Assembly (NCBI GenBank): GCA_964501335.1
Contig: CAZCTC010000014.1
Location: forward strand, 62,001 to 126,000
Direction: 5' to 3'
DNA length: 64,000 nucleotides
From: CAZCTC01 sp964501335
GTDB taxonomy: Bacteria > Chloroflexota > Anaerolineae > B4-G1 > SLSP01
Shown here: in pieces, positions 44,455 through 52,464 of the stretch
Layout: every line of letters starts with the position of its first letter
Position numbering within the stretch: position 1 is the first letter of the stretch
Program-made: the position numbers and the translations under genes
Notes under the pieces: generated by a model
Databases searched by the model: none
Told to the model about the DNA's origin: nothing
The model's input: only the letters and a program-made list of their open reading frames with translations

Positions 44455-44575
44455 AATCCGCCTCACCCGCACAAGACGCATTCTCCATAAGATACGCCGC
44501 GCGTGAGGGAAGGAGAGAGTTTTTTTGTTTATGTTTTGGTGCGCATCAGAATGCGCGCCAAAACATAGCTCTTTT
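44455..44575 (-). repeat. Hairpin-repeat family copy, inverted orientation
   Basis: Hairpin 44530-44546 with 44551-44567 (17 bp, one wobble), loop CAGA. Read on the minus strand, it is followed by AAACAAAAAAACTCTCTCCTTCCC and a CGCGCGGCG block, the same order as the other copies, so this one is inserted in reverse. Confidence 0.72.
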
Positions 44576-44598
44576 CCAGACCCCCCCCGGGGACGCAG

Positions 44599-44622
44599 AC
44601 TGTCTACTGTCTACTGTCTACT
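44599..44622 (+). repeat. Microrepeat (ACTGTCT)x3
   Basis: Three perfect copies of a 7-bp unit plus a partial fourth, in the gap between the inverted hairpin element and mazG. Nothing else is recognised in 44576-44674. Confidence 0.8.
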
Positions 44623-44674
44623 TCTCAGAAAATCTCCTCTCTTCTTCTCCGTGCTCTGTGGTGAAATCTCTTTT

Positions 44675-46126
44675 TCACAACCCGGCCGCCTTGGCCTCAT
44701 CCCACAACTGATCCAAAGCTGCCAGCCCCATCTTCTCCAACGCCTGCCCCCGCTCCCGCGCCTTGCTCTCCACATAGCGGAACCGCCGGGCAAACTTCAT
44801 ATTCGTCTCCCGCAGCGCACTCTCCGGGTCCACCTTCATCCAGCGCGCCAGATTGACCACCGCAAAGAGCAAATCGCCCAACTCCTCGGCCTGCTCCTTC
44901 GGCGTCTCCGCCGCACGCAGCTCCTCCAGCTCTTCCTGGACCTTTTCCCAGACCCCGGCAATCGCATCCCAATCAAAACCCACCCGGGACGCGCGCCCGC
45001 CATAAGAATAAGCCTGAGCCAGAGCCGGGAGCGCCTTGGGAACGCCCTCCAGCAGCGACTTCTCGGCCTCGCCGCTCGATTCCCGCTCTTTGCGTTTCAA
45101 CACCTCCCAATTCTGGAGCACCTGCTCGGCCCCCTGGGCCGCCACATCGCCCCAGACATGCGGATGGCGCCGCTTGATCTTCGCATCGATCCCGGCCACC
45201 ACATCCGCCATCCGAAACTCCCCATCGTCCACCGCGATCTGCGAATGCAGCACAATCTGCAACAACAAATCGCCCAGCTCCTCACAGAGCGCCACCTCAT
45301 CCTCCGCATCGATCGCCTGGATGACCTCATAAGCCTCTTCCAGCAAATTCGTCCGCAGCGTCTGATGGGTCTGCTCGCGATCCCACGGACAGCCGTCCGG
45401 CGCTCGTAACCGGGCCACCGTCTCCTGGAATCCCTCAAAACTGTGCACCGGCGCCATCGCCGGCACATACAATGAAGTCAACGGCCCGTGATCCCGCCGA
45501 TCGATCTCATACAACGGCATCGTCTCAACGACCTGCGCCGCCGTCCCCGCCGCCTCGACCAGCACCACCTTGTGCTCATCAGGATACTGATTCATCAACG
45601 TCAACTTGAGATCCGAGGCCACCGCCCGGCTGTAGACCTGAGCGATCAGGGCCGGCCGGTCCGGATTCAACTGCGGATGATGCTCGGCCGCAATATCCAA
45701 CGCATCCACCAGCTGCAACCCATCCACCGCATCGACTTCCAACGCCGAAAGCGTCGGCTCGATAAAGCTCAGCCCTTCCACAATCCGCACCGGAATCCCG
45801 GCCGCCCGCGCCGCCTTCAAAATCTCCGGCGCCGTCGATTCCCCCACCAGCGGATGCCCCGGCACCGCATAGACCACCCCTTCGGCCCGCCGGCCCAACT
45901 CCAGCACCTGCCGCACAATCTCCGCGTAGACCTCACTGAAAGTCTCGCGCTCCTCATAAAGCCCGTCGAATGAATGCACCGCCAGCCCGGCCGGCAGCCC
46001 TTGAGTCACCGGATGGCGCGCCGTACGCAGCCAGAGTTCCCCGGCTCCCGTCAACACCTCCCAGGCCTCGCGGGTCAACTGCGCCGCCGAGCCCGGTCCC
46101 AATCCCACAATTGTAATCTTAGCCAT
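44675..46126 (-). CDS. mazG: Tetrapyrrole methylase-MazG fusion, nucleotide pyrophosphohydrolase
   Basis: 483-residue protein of the YabN type. The N-terminal half (about 1-225) is a tetrapyrrole (uroporphyrin/corrin) methylase-like domain with ITIVGLGPGSAAQLT and VYAVPGHPLVGEST. The C-terminal half (about 235-483) contains tandem MazG domains: LRAPDGCPWDREQTHQTL, then the metal-binding EEAYEVIQAID and EELGDLLLQIVLHSQ, and the second EELGDLLFAVVNLARW. MazG hydrolyses NTPs to NMPs, with house-cleaning and stringent-response roles. What the methylase half does is unknown. The ATG at 46126 has GGAGGTAGGA upstream, so the 13-residue extension is dropped. It follows rpsI after a terminator. Confidence 0.9.
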   Translation of the reverse strand: MAKITIVGLGPGSAAQLTREAWEVLTGAGELWLRTARHPVTQGLPAGLAVHSFDGLYEERETFSEVYAEIVRQVLELGRRAEGVVYAVPGHPLVGESTAPEILKAARAAGIPVRIVEGLSFIEPTLSALEVDAVDGLQLVDALDIAAEHHPQLNPDRPALIAQVYSRAVASDLKLTLMNQYPDEHKVVLVEAAGTAAQVVETMPLYEIDRRDHGPLTSLYVPAMAPVHSFEGFQETVARLRAPDGCPWDREQTHQTLRTNLLEEAYEVIQAIDAEDEVALCEELGDLLLQIVLHSQIAVDDGEFRMADVVAGIDAKIKRRHPHVWGDVAAQGAEQVLQNWEVLKRKERESSGEAEKSLLEGVPKALPALAQAYSYGGRASRVGFDWDAIAGVWEKVQEELEELRAAETPKEQAEELGDLLFAVVNLARWMKVDPESALRETNMKFARRFRYVESKARERGQALEKMGLAALDQLWDEAKAAGL

Positions 46127-46144
46127 TCCTACCTCCAATAGAAA

Positions 46145-46173
46145 ACAGGTAGGCGGACAACCCACCTACCTGT
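46145..46173 (-). terminator. Terminator of the ribosomal superoperon after rpsI
   Basis: On the minus strand ACAGGTAGG pairs with CCTACCTGT (9 bp, extended by GG/CC inside a bulge), followed by TTTTC. A second small stem TCCGGC-CAA-GCCGGA (46191-46205) precedes it. It separates rpsI from mazG. Confidence 0.7.
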
Positions 46174-46212
46174 GATCTTAACCATCCTGCTCCGGCCAAG
46201 CCGGAAGCGATT

Positions 46213-46614
46213 TTAACGCTTCGTGTACTGCGGAGCCTTGCGGGCGCGCTTCAGACCGGGCTTTTTGCGTTCCTTGGCCCGCGCATCGCGGGTCAGGAAA
46301 CCAGCCTGGCGCAGCGCTGCATGGAACTCGGGATTCAACGTCGACAGCGCGCGGGACACACCCATGCGCACTGCTTCAGCCTGACCCGTGATCCCGCCGC
46401 CCGTCGTCGTAATGACGGCGTCGATCTGCCCCTCGGTCTGCGTGACCTTGAACGGAGCCAACACAAAGTTCATGTCCGCTTCGCGGCCAAAGAACTCATT
46501 GTAGGGCTTGCCGTTGACCATGATCCGTCCCGTGCCGCCTGCGAAAAGGCGAACGCGCGCCGAAGCCGTCTTCCGCCGCCCGATACCTTCAACATACTGT
46601 GCTGCTGTAGCCAT
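46213..46614 (-). CDS. rpsI: Ribosomal protein S9
   Basis: Small-subunit protein of 133 residues. It begins with the conserved YVEGIGRRKTASARVRLF and ends with KRARKAPQYTKR, the basic tail that reaches the P-site tRNA. TTTGGGITGQAEAVRMGVSRAL is the family core. Nine bases behind rplM, as in most bacteria. Last gene of the ribosomal superoperon. Confidence 0.97.
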   Translation of the reverse strand: MATAAQYVEGIGRRKTASARVRLFAGGTGRIMVNGKPYNEFFGREADMNFVLAPFKVTQTEGQIDAVITTTGGGITGQAEAVRMGVSRALSTLNPEFHAALRQAGFLTRDARAKERKKPGLKRARKAPQYTKR

Positions 46615-46623
46615 ATTCTCTCC

Positions 46624-47070
46624 TTACAGCTCCAACGGCTTGGGCTGCTGCGCCTGATGCGGATGCTCGGGTCCGGCGTAGATCTTCAGTTTCTTGATCA
46701 TCTGCCGTCCCAACGGGCCCCGGGGCAACATCCCACGAACCGCAGCCAAAATAACACGCTCGGGATGCAGTTCCAACTGGCGCGCCAATACCGTGGCGGT
46801 CTGGCCGCCCGGGTATCCGGAGTGCCGATAGTAGAACTTCTGCTCCGTCTTGCGTCCCGTCGTCGCGACCTTTTCCGCATTGATCACAACGATGAAATCG
46901 CCCACATCCTCGTGCGGGGTGTACTGCGGCTTGTGCTTACCGCGCAACATCGTAGCGATGCGCGTCGCCAGCCGCCCCAGCGTCTTGTCGGTGGCGTCCA
47001 CGAGGTACCAGTCACGCTGGACCTCATTGGGTCTGGCCATATAGGTTTTCTGAATCCTGACTTCTTTCAC
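46624..47070 (-). CDS. rplM: Ribosomal protein L13
   Basis: Large-subunit assembly protein of 148 residues with QKTYMARPNEVQRDWYLVD, DKTLGRLATRIA, FIVVINAEKV and YYRHSGYPGG. The chosen start is GTG at 47070; an internal ATG at 47040 would remove conserved residues before MARP. Confidence 0.96.
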   Translation of the reverse strand: MKEVRIQKTYMARPNEVQRDWYLVDATDKTLGRLATRIATMLRGKHKPQYTPHEDVGDFIVVINAEKVATTGRKTEQKFYYRHSGYPGGQTATVLARQLELHPERVILAAVRGMLPRGPLGRQMIKKLKIYAGPEHPHQAQQPKPLEL

Positions 47071-47102
47071 TTTTGCTCACTCCCACTAAACGAGTGCTTA
47101 CT

Positions 47103-47864
47103 TTAGGATAAATCCGGGCTGAACGGCTCGTCCCCGGCGTAATAAACCGCCCGGAGCGAGAGTCCTCTGGCAGCAACTGCTGGCCCGGCCCGCCGTCGAT
47201 CCCGCGTCCGCAGGATTTCTCCGACTGCTTCCGGCGTCAGTGATCCCACGCCCACCCGAAGCAGAGTTCCCACCACCATCCGCACCATCCGGTACAGGAA
47301 GGCATCAGCCTCAATGTCAAAGGTCAGCCAGGGGTCCCCCGCCTGCCATTCGGCGCGGAAGACCTCCCGAACCGTATTCTCCCCTTGCACCGGAGAGCCA
47401 ACTGCCAGAAAGTCCTGCCGGCCCACCAGATACTGAGCCCCCGCCTGCATGGCCGCCACATCCAGAGGATAGGTGATCAACAGGCTGGTCCGGCTCACCA
47501 GTGGATTGCGGACCGGTGCATGGTAAAGCGTATAGCGGTACCAGCGGCGTTGGGCGTCATACCGCGGATGGAAAGTTGCCGACACCTCCGCCACGGAGCG
47601 CACCGAGATCGCCTCGGGCAGCAGCGCATTCATGCCCCGCTGCAACTGCGCCGTTCCGTGAGACCAGGCCGTGTCAAAAGCCACCACCTGCCCTTCTGCG
47701 TGGACCCCGGCATCCGTCCGTCCCGCCGCCAGAATGCGGGTGGGGGTGCCGGTAAGCTTTTCCAGCGCCAGCTCCAGGTCGCCCTGAACGCTGGGAGCAT
47801 TCTGCTGCCGCTGGAAGCCTCCGTACCCCGTTCCGTCGTAAGCCACGACGGCTTTCACCCGCAC
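47103..47864 (-). CDS. truA: tRNA pseudouridine(38-40) synthase TruA
   Basis: Isomerises uridines 38-40 in the tRNA anticodon stem. 253 residues with AYDGTGYGGFQRQQNAPSVQ, the catalytic Asp in LAAGRTDAGVHAEGQVVAF, and ADAFLYRMVRMVVGTLL near the C-terminus. Start GTG. Its place between rplQ and rplM is common in Firmicutes and Chloroflexota ribosomal clusters. Confidence 0.95.
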   Translation of the reverse strand: MRVKAVVAYDGTGYGGFQRQQNAPSVQGDLELALEKLTGTPTRILAAGRTDAGVHAEGQVVAFDTAWSHGTAQLQRGMNALLPEAISVRSVAEVSATFHPRYDAQRRWYRYTLYHAPVRNPLVSRTSLLITYPLDVAAMQAGAQYLVGRQDFLAVGSPVQGENTVREVFRAEWQAGDPWLTFDIEADAFLYRMVRMVVGTLLRVGVGSLTPEAVGEILRTRDRRRAGPAVAARGLSLRAVYYAGDEPFSPDLS

Positions 47865-47898
47865 AGTTCAACCGCCTTTGTTAAGGTCTACCGGTCAA

Positions 47899-48279
47899 TT
47901 AGACCAGTTCGATCAGCACGATGGGCGCAGCGTCGCCTTTGCGCACACCCAGCTTCAGAACCCGGGTGTAACCGCCCGGCCGGTCTGCAAAGCGGGGCGC
48001 GATCTCCGTGAAGAGCTTCTTCACGACCTCAGGATCGTTCAGGCGCGCCTCCGCCAGACGCCGGGCGTGCACACCCTGCGCCTTATCTTCTTTCTCAGCT
48101 TCGATGCCACGCTTCGCCAGCGTGATCATCTTCTCGGCCTGGCCCTGGATGGCTTCCGCCTTCGCTGCCGTGGTGCGAATCCGCCCATGCTGCAGCAACT
48201 GCGTAATCAGGGTCCGGCGCAAGGCTGTCCGATGACCGATGGTGCGATTCAACTTCTTACCCGCGACACGATGTCGCAT
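47899..48279 (-). CDS. rplQ: Ribosomal protein L17
   Basis: 126 residues; MRHRVAGKKLNRTIGHRTAL at the N-terminus and GGYTRVLKLGVRKGDAAPIVLIELV at the C-terminus are diagnostic. It follows rpoA, as usual in the alpha operon. Confidence 0.97.
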   Translation of the reverse strand: MRHRVAGKKLNRTIGHRTALRRTLITQLLQHGRIRTTAAKAEAIQGQAEKMITLAKRGIEAEKEDKAQGVHARRLAEARLNDPEVVKKLFTEIAPRFADRPGGYTRVLKLGVRKGDAAPIVLIELV

Positions 48280-48300
48280 GTGTAGCCTCCTATGATCTCA

Positions 48301-49317
48301 TCAGGCAACGTCGCCCGGATCTTCGTCCTCGTCACCGAGGTCCAGGTCCAGATCGGAATCGAGCGCGTCCGCCTCTTCGGTAATAAAGCCTTTTTCGACT
48401 AACTTGTCCCGCAGTTCATCGAGCGACTTCTCGCCGAAGTTGCGGATCGATAACATGGCATCCCGGCCCCGGCCCATCATCTCCAACACCTCACCGACGT
48501 TGGAAATCCCGGTCCGCTTGAGCGCGTTATACACCCGCACCCCCAGCCCCAGGTCCTCAATCGGCGTGGCATAAGCCTGATGCGGAATGGATTCTCGCTT
48601 GGTGGTCGGCTCGGGAATTTCCTCGACCTCTTCTTCCACCTCCGCACCTGCGATCAACCGCAGATGCGTCACCAGAATCCGGGCCGCTTCCTTGAGTGCC
48701 TGCAACGGAGCAATCCGACCGTCGGACCAGATTTCCATCGTCAGCCGATCGTAATTGGTCAGCTGACCGACACGGGCCTGATCCACCCGGAAGTTCGCCC
48801 GGCGAACCGGGCTGAAAATTGCATCCACGGGCAACACCCCAATGGACATCCGACCGCGTCCTTCCGACGGCAGATAGCCACGCCCCCTCGCCACCGTGAA
48901 CTCGAAGTCCAGGTGGACATCGTTTTTGTCCACGGTGAAGAGGTAGAGCGACGGGTTCAGAATTTCGATCCCGGGCGGCGTAATGATATCCCCCGCCGTG
49001 ACCACGCCTTCCCCATCGACATGCAGAGTCAGGTACTGAGGACCTTCCTCTTCCATCGTCAGACGGATCTGCTTGATCCGCAGGATAACCTGAATTACGT
49101 CCTCCCGAACTCCCGGAATTGCCGTGAATTCGTGAGAAGTATCGCTGATCCGCACTGCCGTGATGGCTGCGCCTTCTAATGAAGAAAGCAACACCCGGCG
49201 AAGCGAATTGCCCAGGGTTACGCCGTACCCACCCTCCAGCGGGCCGATAATGTACCGGCCATACTGTTGGGTATTGACGTCTACCTCCACTTTTGGCAGA
49301 ACTGGCGCTGCTAACAC
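48301..49317 (-). CDS. rpoA: RNA polymerase alpha subunit
   Basis: 338 residues. The N-terminal assembly domain (about 8-230) includes FIIGPLEGGYGVTLGNSLRR-like sequence and VARGRGYLP. The C-terminal domain (about 255-315) has EDLGLGVRVYNALKRTGISN and LSIRNFGEKSLDELRDKL, which contact UP elements and activators. An acidic tail (DSDLDLDLGDEDEDPG) ends the protein. The GTG start is preceded by AAGGAGG. Confidence 0.97.
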   Translation of the reverse strand: MLAAPVLPKVEVDVNTQQYGRYIIGPLEGGYGVTLGNSLRRVLLSSLEGAAITAVRISDTSHEFTAIPGVREDVIQVILRIKQIRLTMEEEGPQYLTLHVDGEGVVTAGDIITPPGIEILNPSLYLFTVDKNDVHLDFEFTVARGRGYLPSEGRGRMSIGVLPVDAIFSPVRRANFRVDQARVGQLTNYDRLTMEIWSDGRIAPLQALKEAARILVTHLRLIAGAEVEEEVEEIPEPTTKRESIPHQAYATPIEDLGLGVRVYNALKRTGISNVGEVLEMMGRGRDAMLSIRNFGEKSLDELRDKLVEKGFITEEADALDSDLDLDLGDEDEDPGDVA

Positions 49318-49334
49318 GTCGCCTCCTTCTGGCT

Positions 49335-49973
49335 TTAGCGCGAGTAGAACTCGACGATCAACTGTTCCTGAATCGGGGCATCCACTTCCTGGCGGCTCGG
49401 CATCGCCAGAAGCCGGGCTTCCATCTTGTCCGCATCCAGGCTCAGCCAGGTCGGAAGCGTCCGCTTCCCCAACTGTTCGCGGCGGTCCTTGAAGTAGGCC
49501 AGCTTGGAACTGCCGGAGCGCAGCGCAATCAAATCATTGGGCCGCAGGGCGTAAGACGCAATATTGGTCTTCCGGCCATTGACCGTAAAGTGACCGTGGG
49601 TCACCAGCTGCCGGGCCTGAGCGCGGGAATCCGCCAGTCCCAGGCGATAAATCGCATTGTCCAGCCGGGTTTCCAACAACGCCAGCAAGTTCTCACCGGT
49701 CAGACCGGAGCGGCGTTCCGCTTCGTGGAAGTAGCGCCGGAACTGGCGCTCCAACACACCGTAGACGCGGCGCGCCTTCTGCTTTTCACGCAGCTGCATA
49801 GCGTAGTCGGACAGCTTCTTCCGCCGGAAGGCGGATTCTTTCCCGTGCTGGCCCGGGGGATAAGTGCGCTGATCCACCGGGCACTTTTCCATAAAGCATT
49901 TCTCACCCTTGAGGTAGAGCTTCATCCCTTCACGGCGGCAAAGTTTACATGCCGGGCCGATATATCTGGCCAT
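49335..49973 (-). CDS. rpsD: Ribosomal protein S4, zinc-binding form
   Basis: 212 residues. The N-terminus carries a four-Cys zinc site (GPACKLCRREG and KCFMEKC), then YPPGQHG, an S4 RNA-binding domain (LETRLDNAIYRLGLADSRAQ, ARQLVTHGHFTVNG) and the conserved C-terminus IVEFYSR. A primary 16S rRNA binder. Confidence 0.97.
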   Translation of the reverse strand: MARYIGPACKLCRREGMKLYLKGEKCFMEKCPVDQRTYPPGQHGKESAFRRKKLSDYAMQLREKQKARRVYGVLERQFRRYFHEAERRSGLTGENLLALLETRLDNAIYRLGLADSRAQARQLVTHGHFTVNGRKTNIASYALRPNDLIALRSGSSKLAYFKDRREQLGKRTLPTWLSLDADKMEARLLAMPSRQEVDAPIQEQLIVEFYSR

Positions 49974-49997
49974 AAGTTCCTCCCTGAACCTTTCTAA

Positions 49998-50405
49998 TTA
50001 GACGCGGCGCTTCTTGGGCGGGCGGCAACCATTGTGCGGAATGGGGGTCAGATCGACGATCGACTTCACCCGCATCCCCACAGCAGCGATCGCGCGCAGG
50101 GCGGCCTCACGACCCGGGCCGGCCCCGTTCACGAACACATCCACTTCCTGCATCCCATCGTTGCTGTAGGCATCGCCGACAGCTTTCCGCGCCGCGGTCT
50201 GAGCCGCGAAGGGAGTGCTCTTCCGTGTCCCCTTGAAGCCCGAGGTCCCGGCGCTGGCCCAGCGCAATACATTGCCCTGGGCGTCAGTCACCGTGACCAC
50301 AGTGTTGTTAAACGTGGAGTGGATATAAATCCGCCCCTGCGCCACATTGCGTCGGACGCGACGGACTTTCGTCGTAGCGCGCCGAGTAGTCGTAGTCTTA
50401 GCCAT
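49998..50405 (-). CDS. rpsK: Ribosomal protein S11
   Basis: 135 residues, with GRIYIHSTFNNTVVTVTDAQGN, WASAGTSGFKGTRKSTPFAAQ and C-terminal IPHNGCRPPKKRRV. Sits between rpsM and rpsD as usual. Confidence 0.97.
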   Translation of the reverse strand: MAKTTTTRRATTKVRRVRRNVAQGRIYIHSTFNNTVVTVTDAQGNVLRWASAGTSGFKGTRKSTPFAAQTAARKAVGDAYSNDGMQEVDVFVNGAGPGREAALRAIAAVGMRVKSIVDLTPIPHNGCRPPKKRRV

Positions 50406-50450
50406 ACAACCTCCTGAATCCGTACCTTAATGGAGAACCCGGAACCCGGA

Positions 50451-50840
50451 TTACTTCTTCTTGGACCCACGCCGGCGGCCGCGACCGGGCACCGTCTTCC
50501 GAGGTCCGCGCTTCGTGCGGGCATTGGTCCGCGTGCGCTGGCCATGGGCCGGCAGATTGCGGCGATGGCGCAGTCCACGATAAGAGCCGATTTCGATCAG
50601 CCGCTTGATGTTCATCTGAACTTCGCGCCGCAGGTCACCTTCGACCGTCAGTTCGTGTTCGATGATTTCACGCAGCAAAGCCACTTCGGCTTCCGTCAAA
50701 TCCTTAATCCGTTTCTCAGGGCTCACCCCGGTCCGGGCCAAAACCGACCGGCTGATCGCCGGTCCTACACCGTAAATGTAGGTCAGTCCAACCTCTACGC
50801 GCTTATTTCGGGGCAGATCGACCCCTGCAATACGTGCCAT
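50451..50840 (-). CDS. rpsM: Ribosomal protein S13
   Basis: 129 residues; RIAGVDLPRNKRVEVGLTYIYG, then YRGLRHRRNLPAHGQRTRTN and a very basic tail. Contacts the P-site tRNA and bridges to the large subunit. Confidence 0.97.
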   Translation of the reverse strand: MARIAGVDLPRNKRVEVGLTYIYGVGPAISRSVLARTGVSPEKRIKDLTEAEVALLREIIEHELTVEGDLRREVQMNIKRLIEIGSYRGLRHRRNLPAHGQRTRTNARTKRGPRKTVPGRGRRRGSKKK

Positions 50841-50881
50841 TGGATTCCTCCAGCCTCCTCGCTGCTCTCACGCTCGGGGGA

Positions 50882-50995
50882 TTACCCCTGGCGTTGCTTA
50901 TGCTTGGGATTGTCGCAGATCACGCGCACAATCCCCTTGCGCCGAATAATTTTACATTTTGGACAGCGTCGTTTCACAGACGGTGATACCTTCAT
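50882..50995 (-). CDS. rpmJ: Ribosomal protein L36
   Basis: A 37-residue zinc-ribbon protein. The translation starts MKVSPSVKRRCPKCKIIRRK and ends VICDNPKHKQRQG, giving the three Cys and one His that bind zinc. It lies between map and rpsM. It is the first ribosomal gene downstream of map, where infA would usually come first. Confidence 0.95.
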   Translation of the reverse strand: MKVSPSVKRRCPKCKIIRRKGIVRVICDNPKHKQRQG

Positions 50996-51013
50996 GACTA
51001 GCCTCCGCTTACA

Positions 51014-51775
51014 TTACAGCCGGGTCAGGATTTCCGGCTCCCCACCGCGGATTGCGATGGTATTCTCATGGTGGGATGTCAGCTTTCCATTGATGGAAGC
51101 CACAGCCCAGTGATCACTTAAAACATGCGTATGGGGCGTTCCGATCAGGACCATCGGCTCGACGGCCAGGGTCATCCCGGCCCGCAGCTGCAAGCCCTGT
51201 CCTCGCGTCCCAAAGTTAAAGATCTGCGGATCTTCGTGCATCTTCCGGCCGATCCCGTGCCCGGTGTATTCCCGGGGCACATGGTATCCGCGCGACTCCA
51301 CGTACTGCTGAATCGCCGCCGAAATATCGCCGAGGCGATTGCCCGCGACCGCCGGTCCCAAAGCCGCCTCAAAGGCGCCTTCTGCGACGGCGATAATCTC
51401 CGCGGCTTCCGGAGAGACCTTGCCCACCGGAAAAGTCCGCGCACCATCGCCGTGAAATCCTTTGTGGATCGCGCCCACATCCACCGAAATGATATCCCCT
51501 TCTTCCAAAACCCGCGGGCCCGGAATTCCATGGACCATCACTTCGTTCAACGAAGCGCAGATCGTAGCCGGAAAGGGGTGCGGATTGCCTGGAGGATACC
51601 CCAGGAACGAGGGGATCGCCCCCCGTTTGCGGATCAGGGTCTCCGCCGCATCGTTCAACTGTTGGGTTGTCACGCCCGGCTTGACCATCTCCTGCATCAA
51701 CGCCAGCACCTCGGCGACAATACGCCCCGCCTCCCGCATCAGGCGGATTTCCTCAGGCCGTTTGATAATGACCAT
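51014..51775 (-). CDS. map: Methionine aminopeptidase, type I
   Basis: Removes the initiator Met from nascent proteins. 253 residues, with the metal-site motifs ISVDVGAIHKGFHGDGARTF (two Asp), GHGIGRKMHEDP (His) and the C-terminal Glu residues in LAVEPMV and AIRGGEPEIL. Starts 6 nt after the adk stop, so the two are co-translated. Confidence 0.96.
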   Translation of the reverse strand: MVIIKRPEEIRLMREAGRIVAEVLALMQEMVKPGVTTQQLNDAAETLIRKRGAIPSFLGYPPGNPHPFPATICASLNEVMVHGIPGPRVLEEGDIISVDVGAIHKGFHGDGARTFPVGKVSPEAAEIIAVAEGAFEAALGPAVAGNRLGDISAAIQQYVESRGYHVPREYTGHGIGRKMHEDPQIFNFGTRGQGLQLRAGMTLAVEPMVLIGTPHTHVLSDHWAVASINGKLTSHHENTIAIRGGEPEILTRL

Positions 51776-51781
51776 GAAGAA

Positions 51782-52447
51782 TCAGGCGCGCAACGGCGCC
51801 GCCGCCTTCCGCAAATCGGCCTGGACGTCCTCGACGGATTGCTCCCCATCGATCTCCACCAACAGCCCCCGTTCCTGGTAAAAAGCGATCAGCGGCGCGG
51901 TTTGATCCAGGTAAACCTGGATGCGCCGCTGATGCACTTCGGGCGTGTCGTCGGAGCGCTGGTAAAGCTCGCCGCCACAGGCGTCGCACTTTCCCGACTC
52001 TTTGGACGGGCTGAAAACAGCGTGGTAGATCGCCCCGCACGCGCGGCAGGTCCACCGGCCCCCTAAGCGGGCCAACGCCACTTCTTCCCGTACCTTGATA
52101 AAGGGCACCTGACCGATCCGATGCCCCTGACTGGCCAGCGCCTCTTCCAACGCCTGGGCTTGCGCCACCGTGCGAGGAAAGCCGTCTAACAACGCTCCCG
52201 CCGCCGCGTCGGCCTGGGAGAGGCGCTCCATGACCATCTGGACCGTCACCTGATCCGGAACGAGTTCCCCGCGATCCATGTACTGCCGGGCCAGTTGCCC
52301 CAGTTCCGTGCCCCGCGACAGATGGTCGCGAAACAGATCCCCGGTGGAAACATGCGGAACACCCAACCATTCGGCCAGGGATACCGCCTGAGTGCCCTTG
52401 CCGGCCCCAGGAACTCCCAACATCACCAGATACAACGGTTCACTCAT
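51782..52447 (-). CDS. adk: Adenylate kinase, zinc-lid form
   Basis: Interconverts ATP + AMP and 2 ADP. 221 residues, with the P-loop GVPGAGKGTQA, AMP-binding STGDLFRDHL and LLDGFPRTVAQA, and a four-Cys zinc lid (CRACGAIYH, CDACGGEL). The ATG at 52447 has GGAGGT upstream; the 50-residue upstream extension lies over the secY end and is not conserved. Confidence 0.96.
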   Translation of the reverse strand: MSEPLYLVMLGVPGAGKGTQAVSLAEWLGVPHVSTGDLFRDHLSRGTELGQLARQYMDRGELVPDQVTVQMVMERLSQADAAAGALLDGFPRTVAQAQALEEALASQGHRIGQVPFIKVREEVALARLGGRWTCRACGAIYHAVFSPSKESGKCDACGGELYQRSDDTPEVHQRRIQVYLDQTAPLIAFYQERGLLVEIDGEQSVEDVQADLRKAAAPLRA

Positions 52448-52464
52448 GATAACCTCCAGATCCT

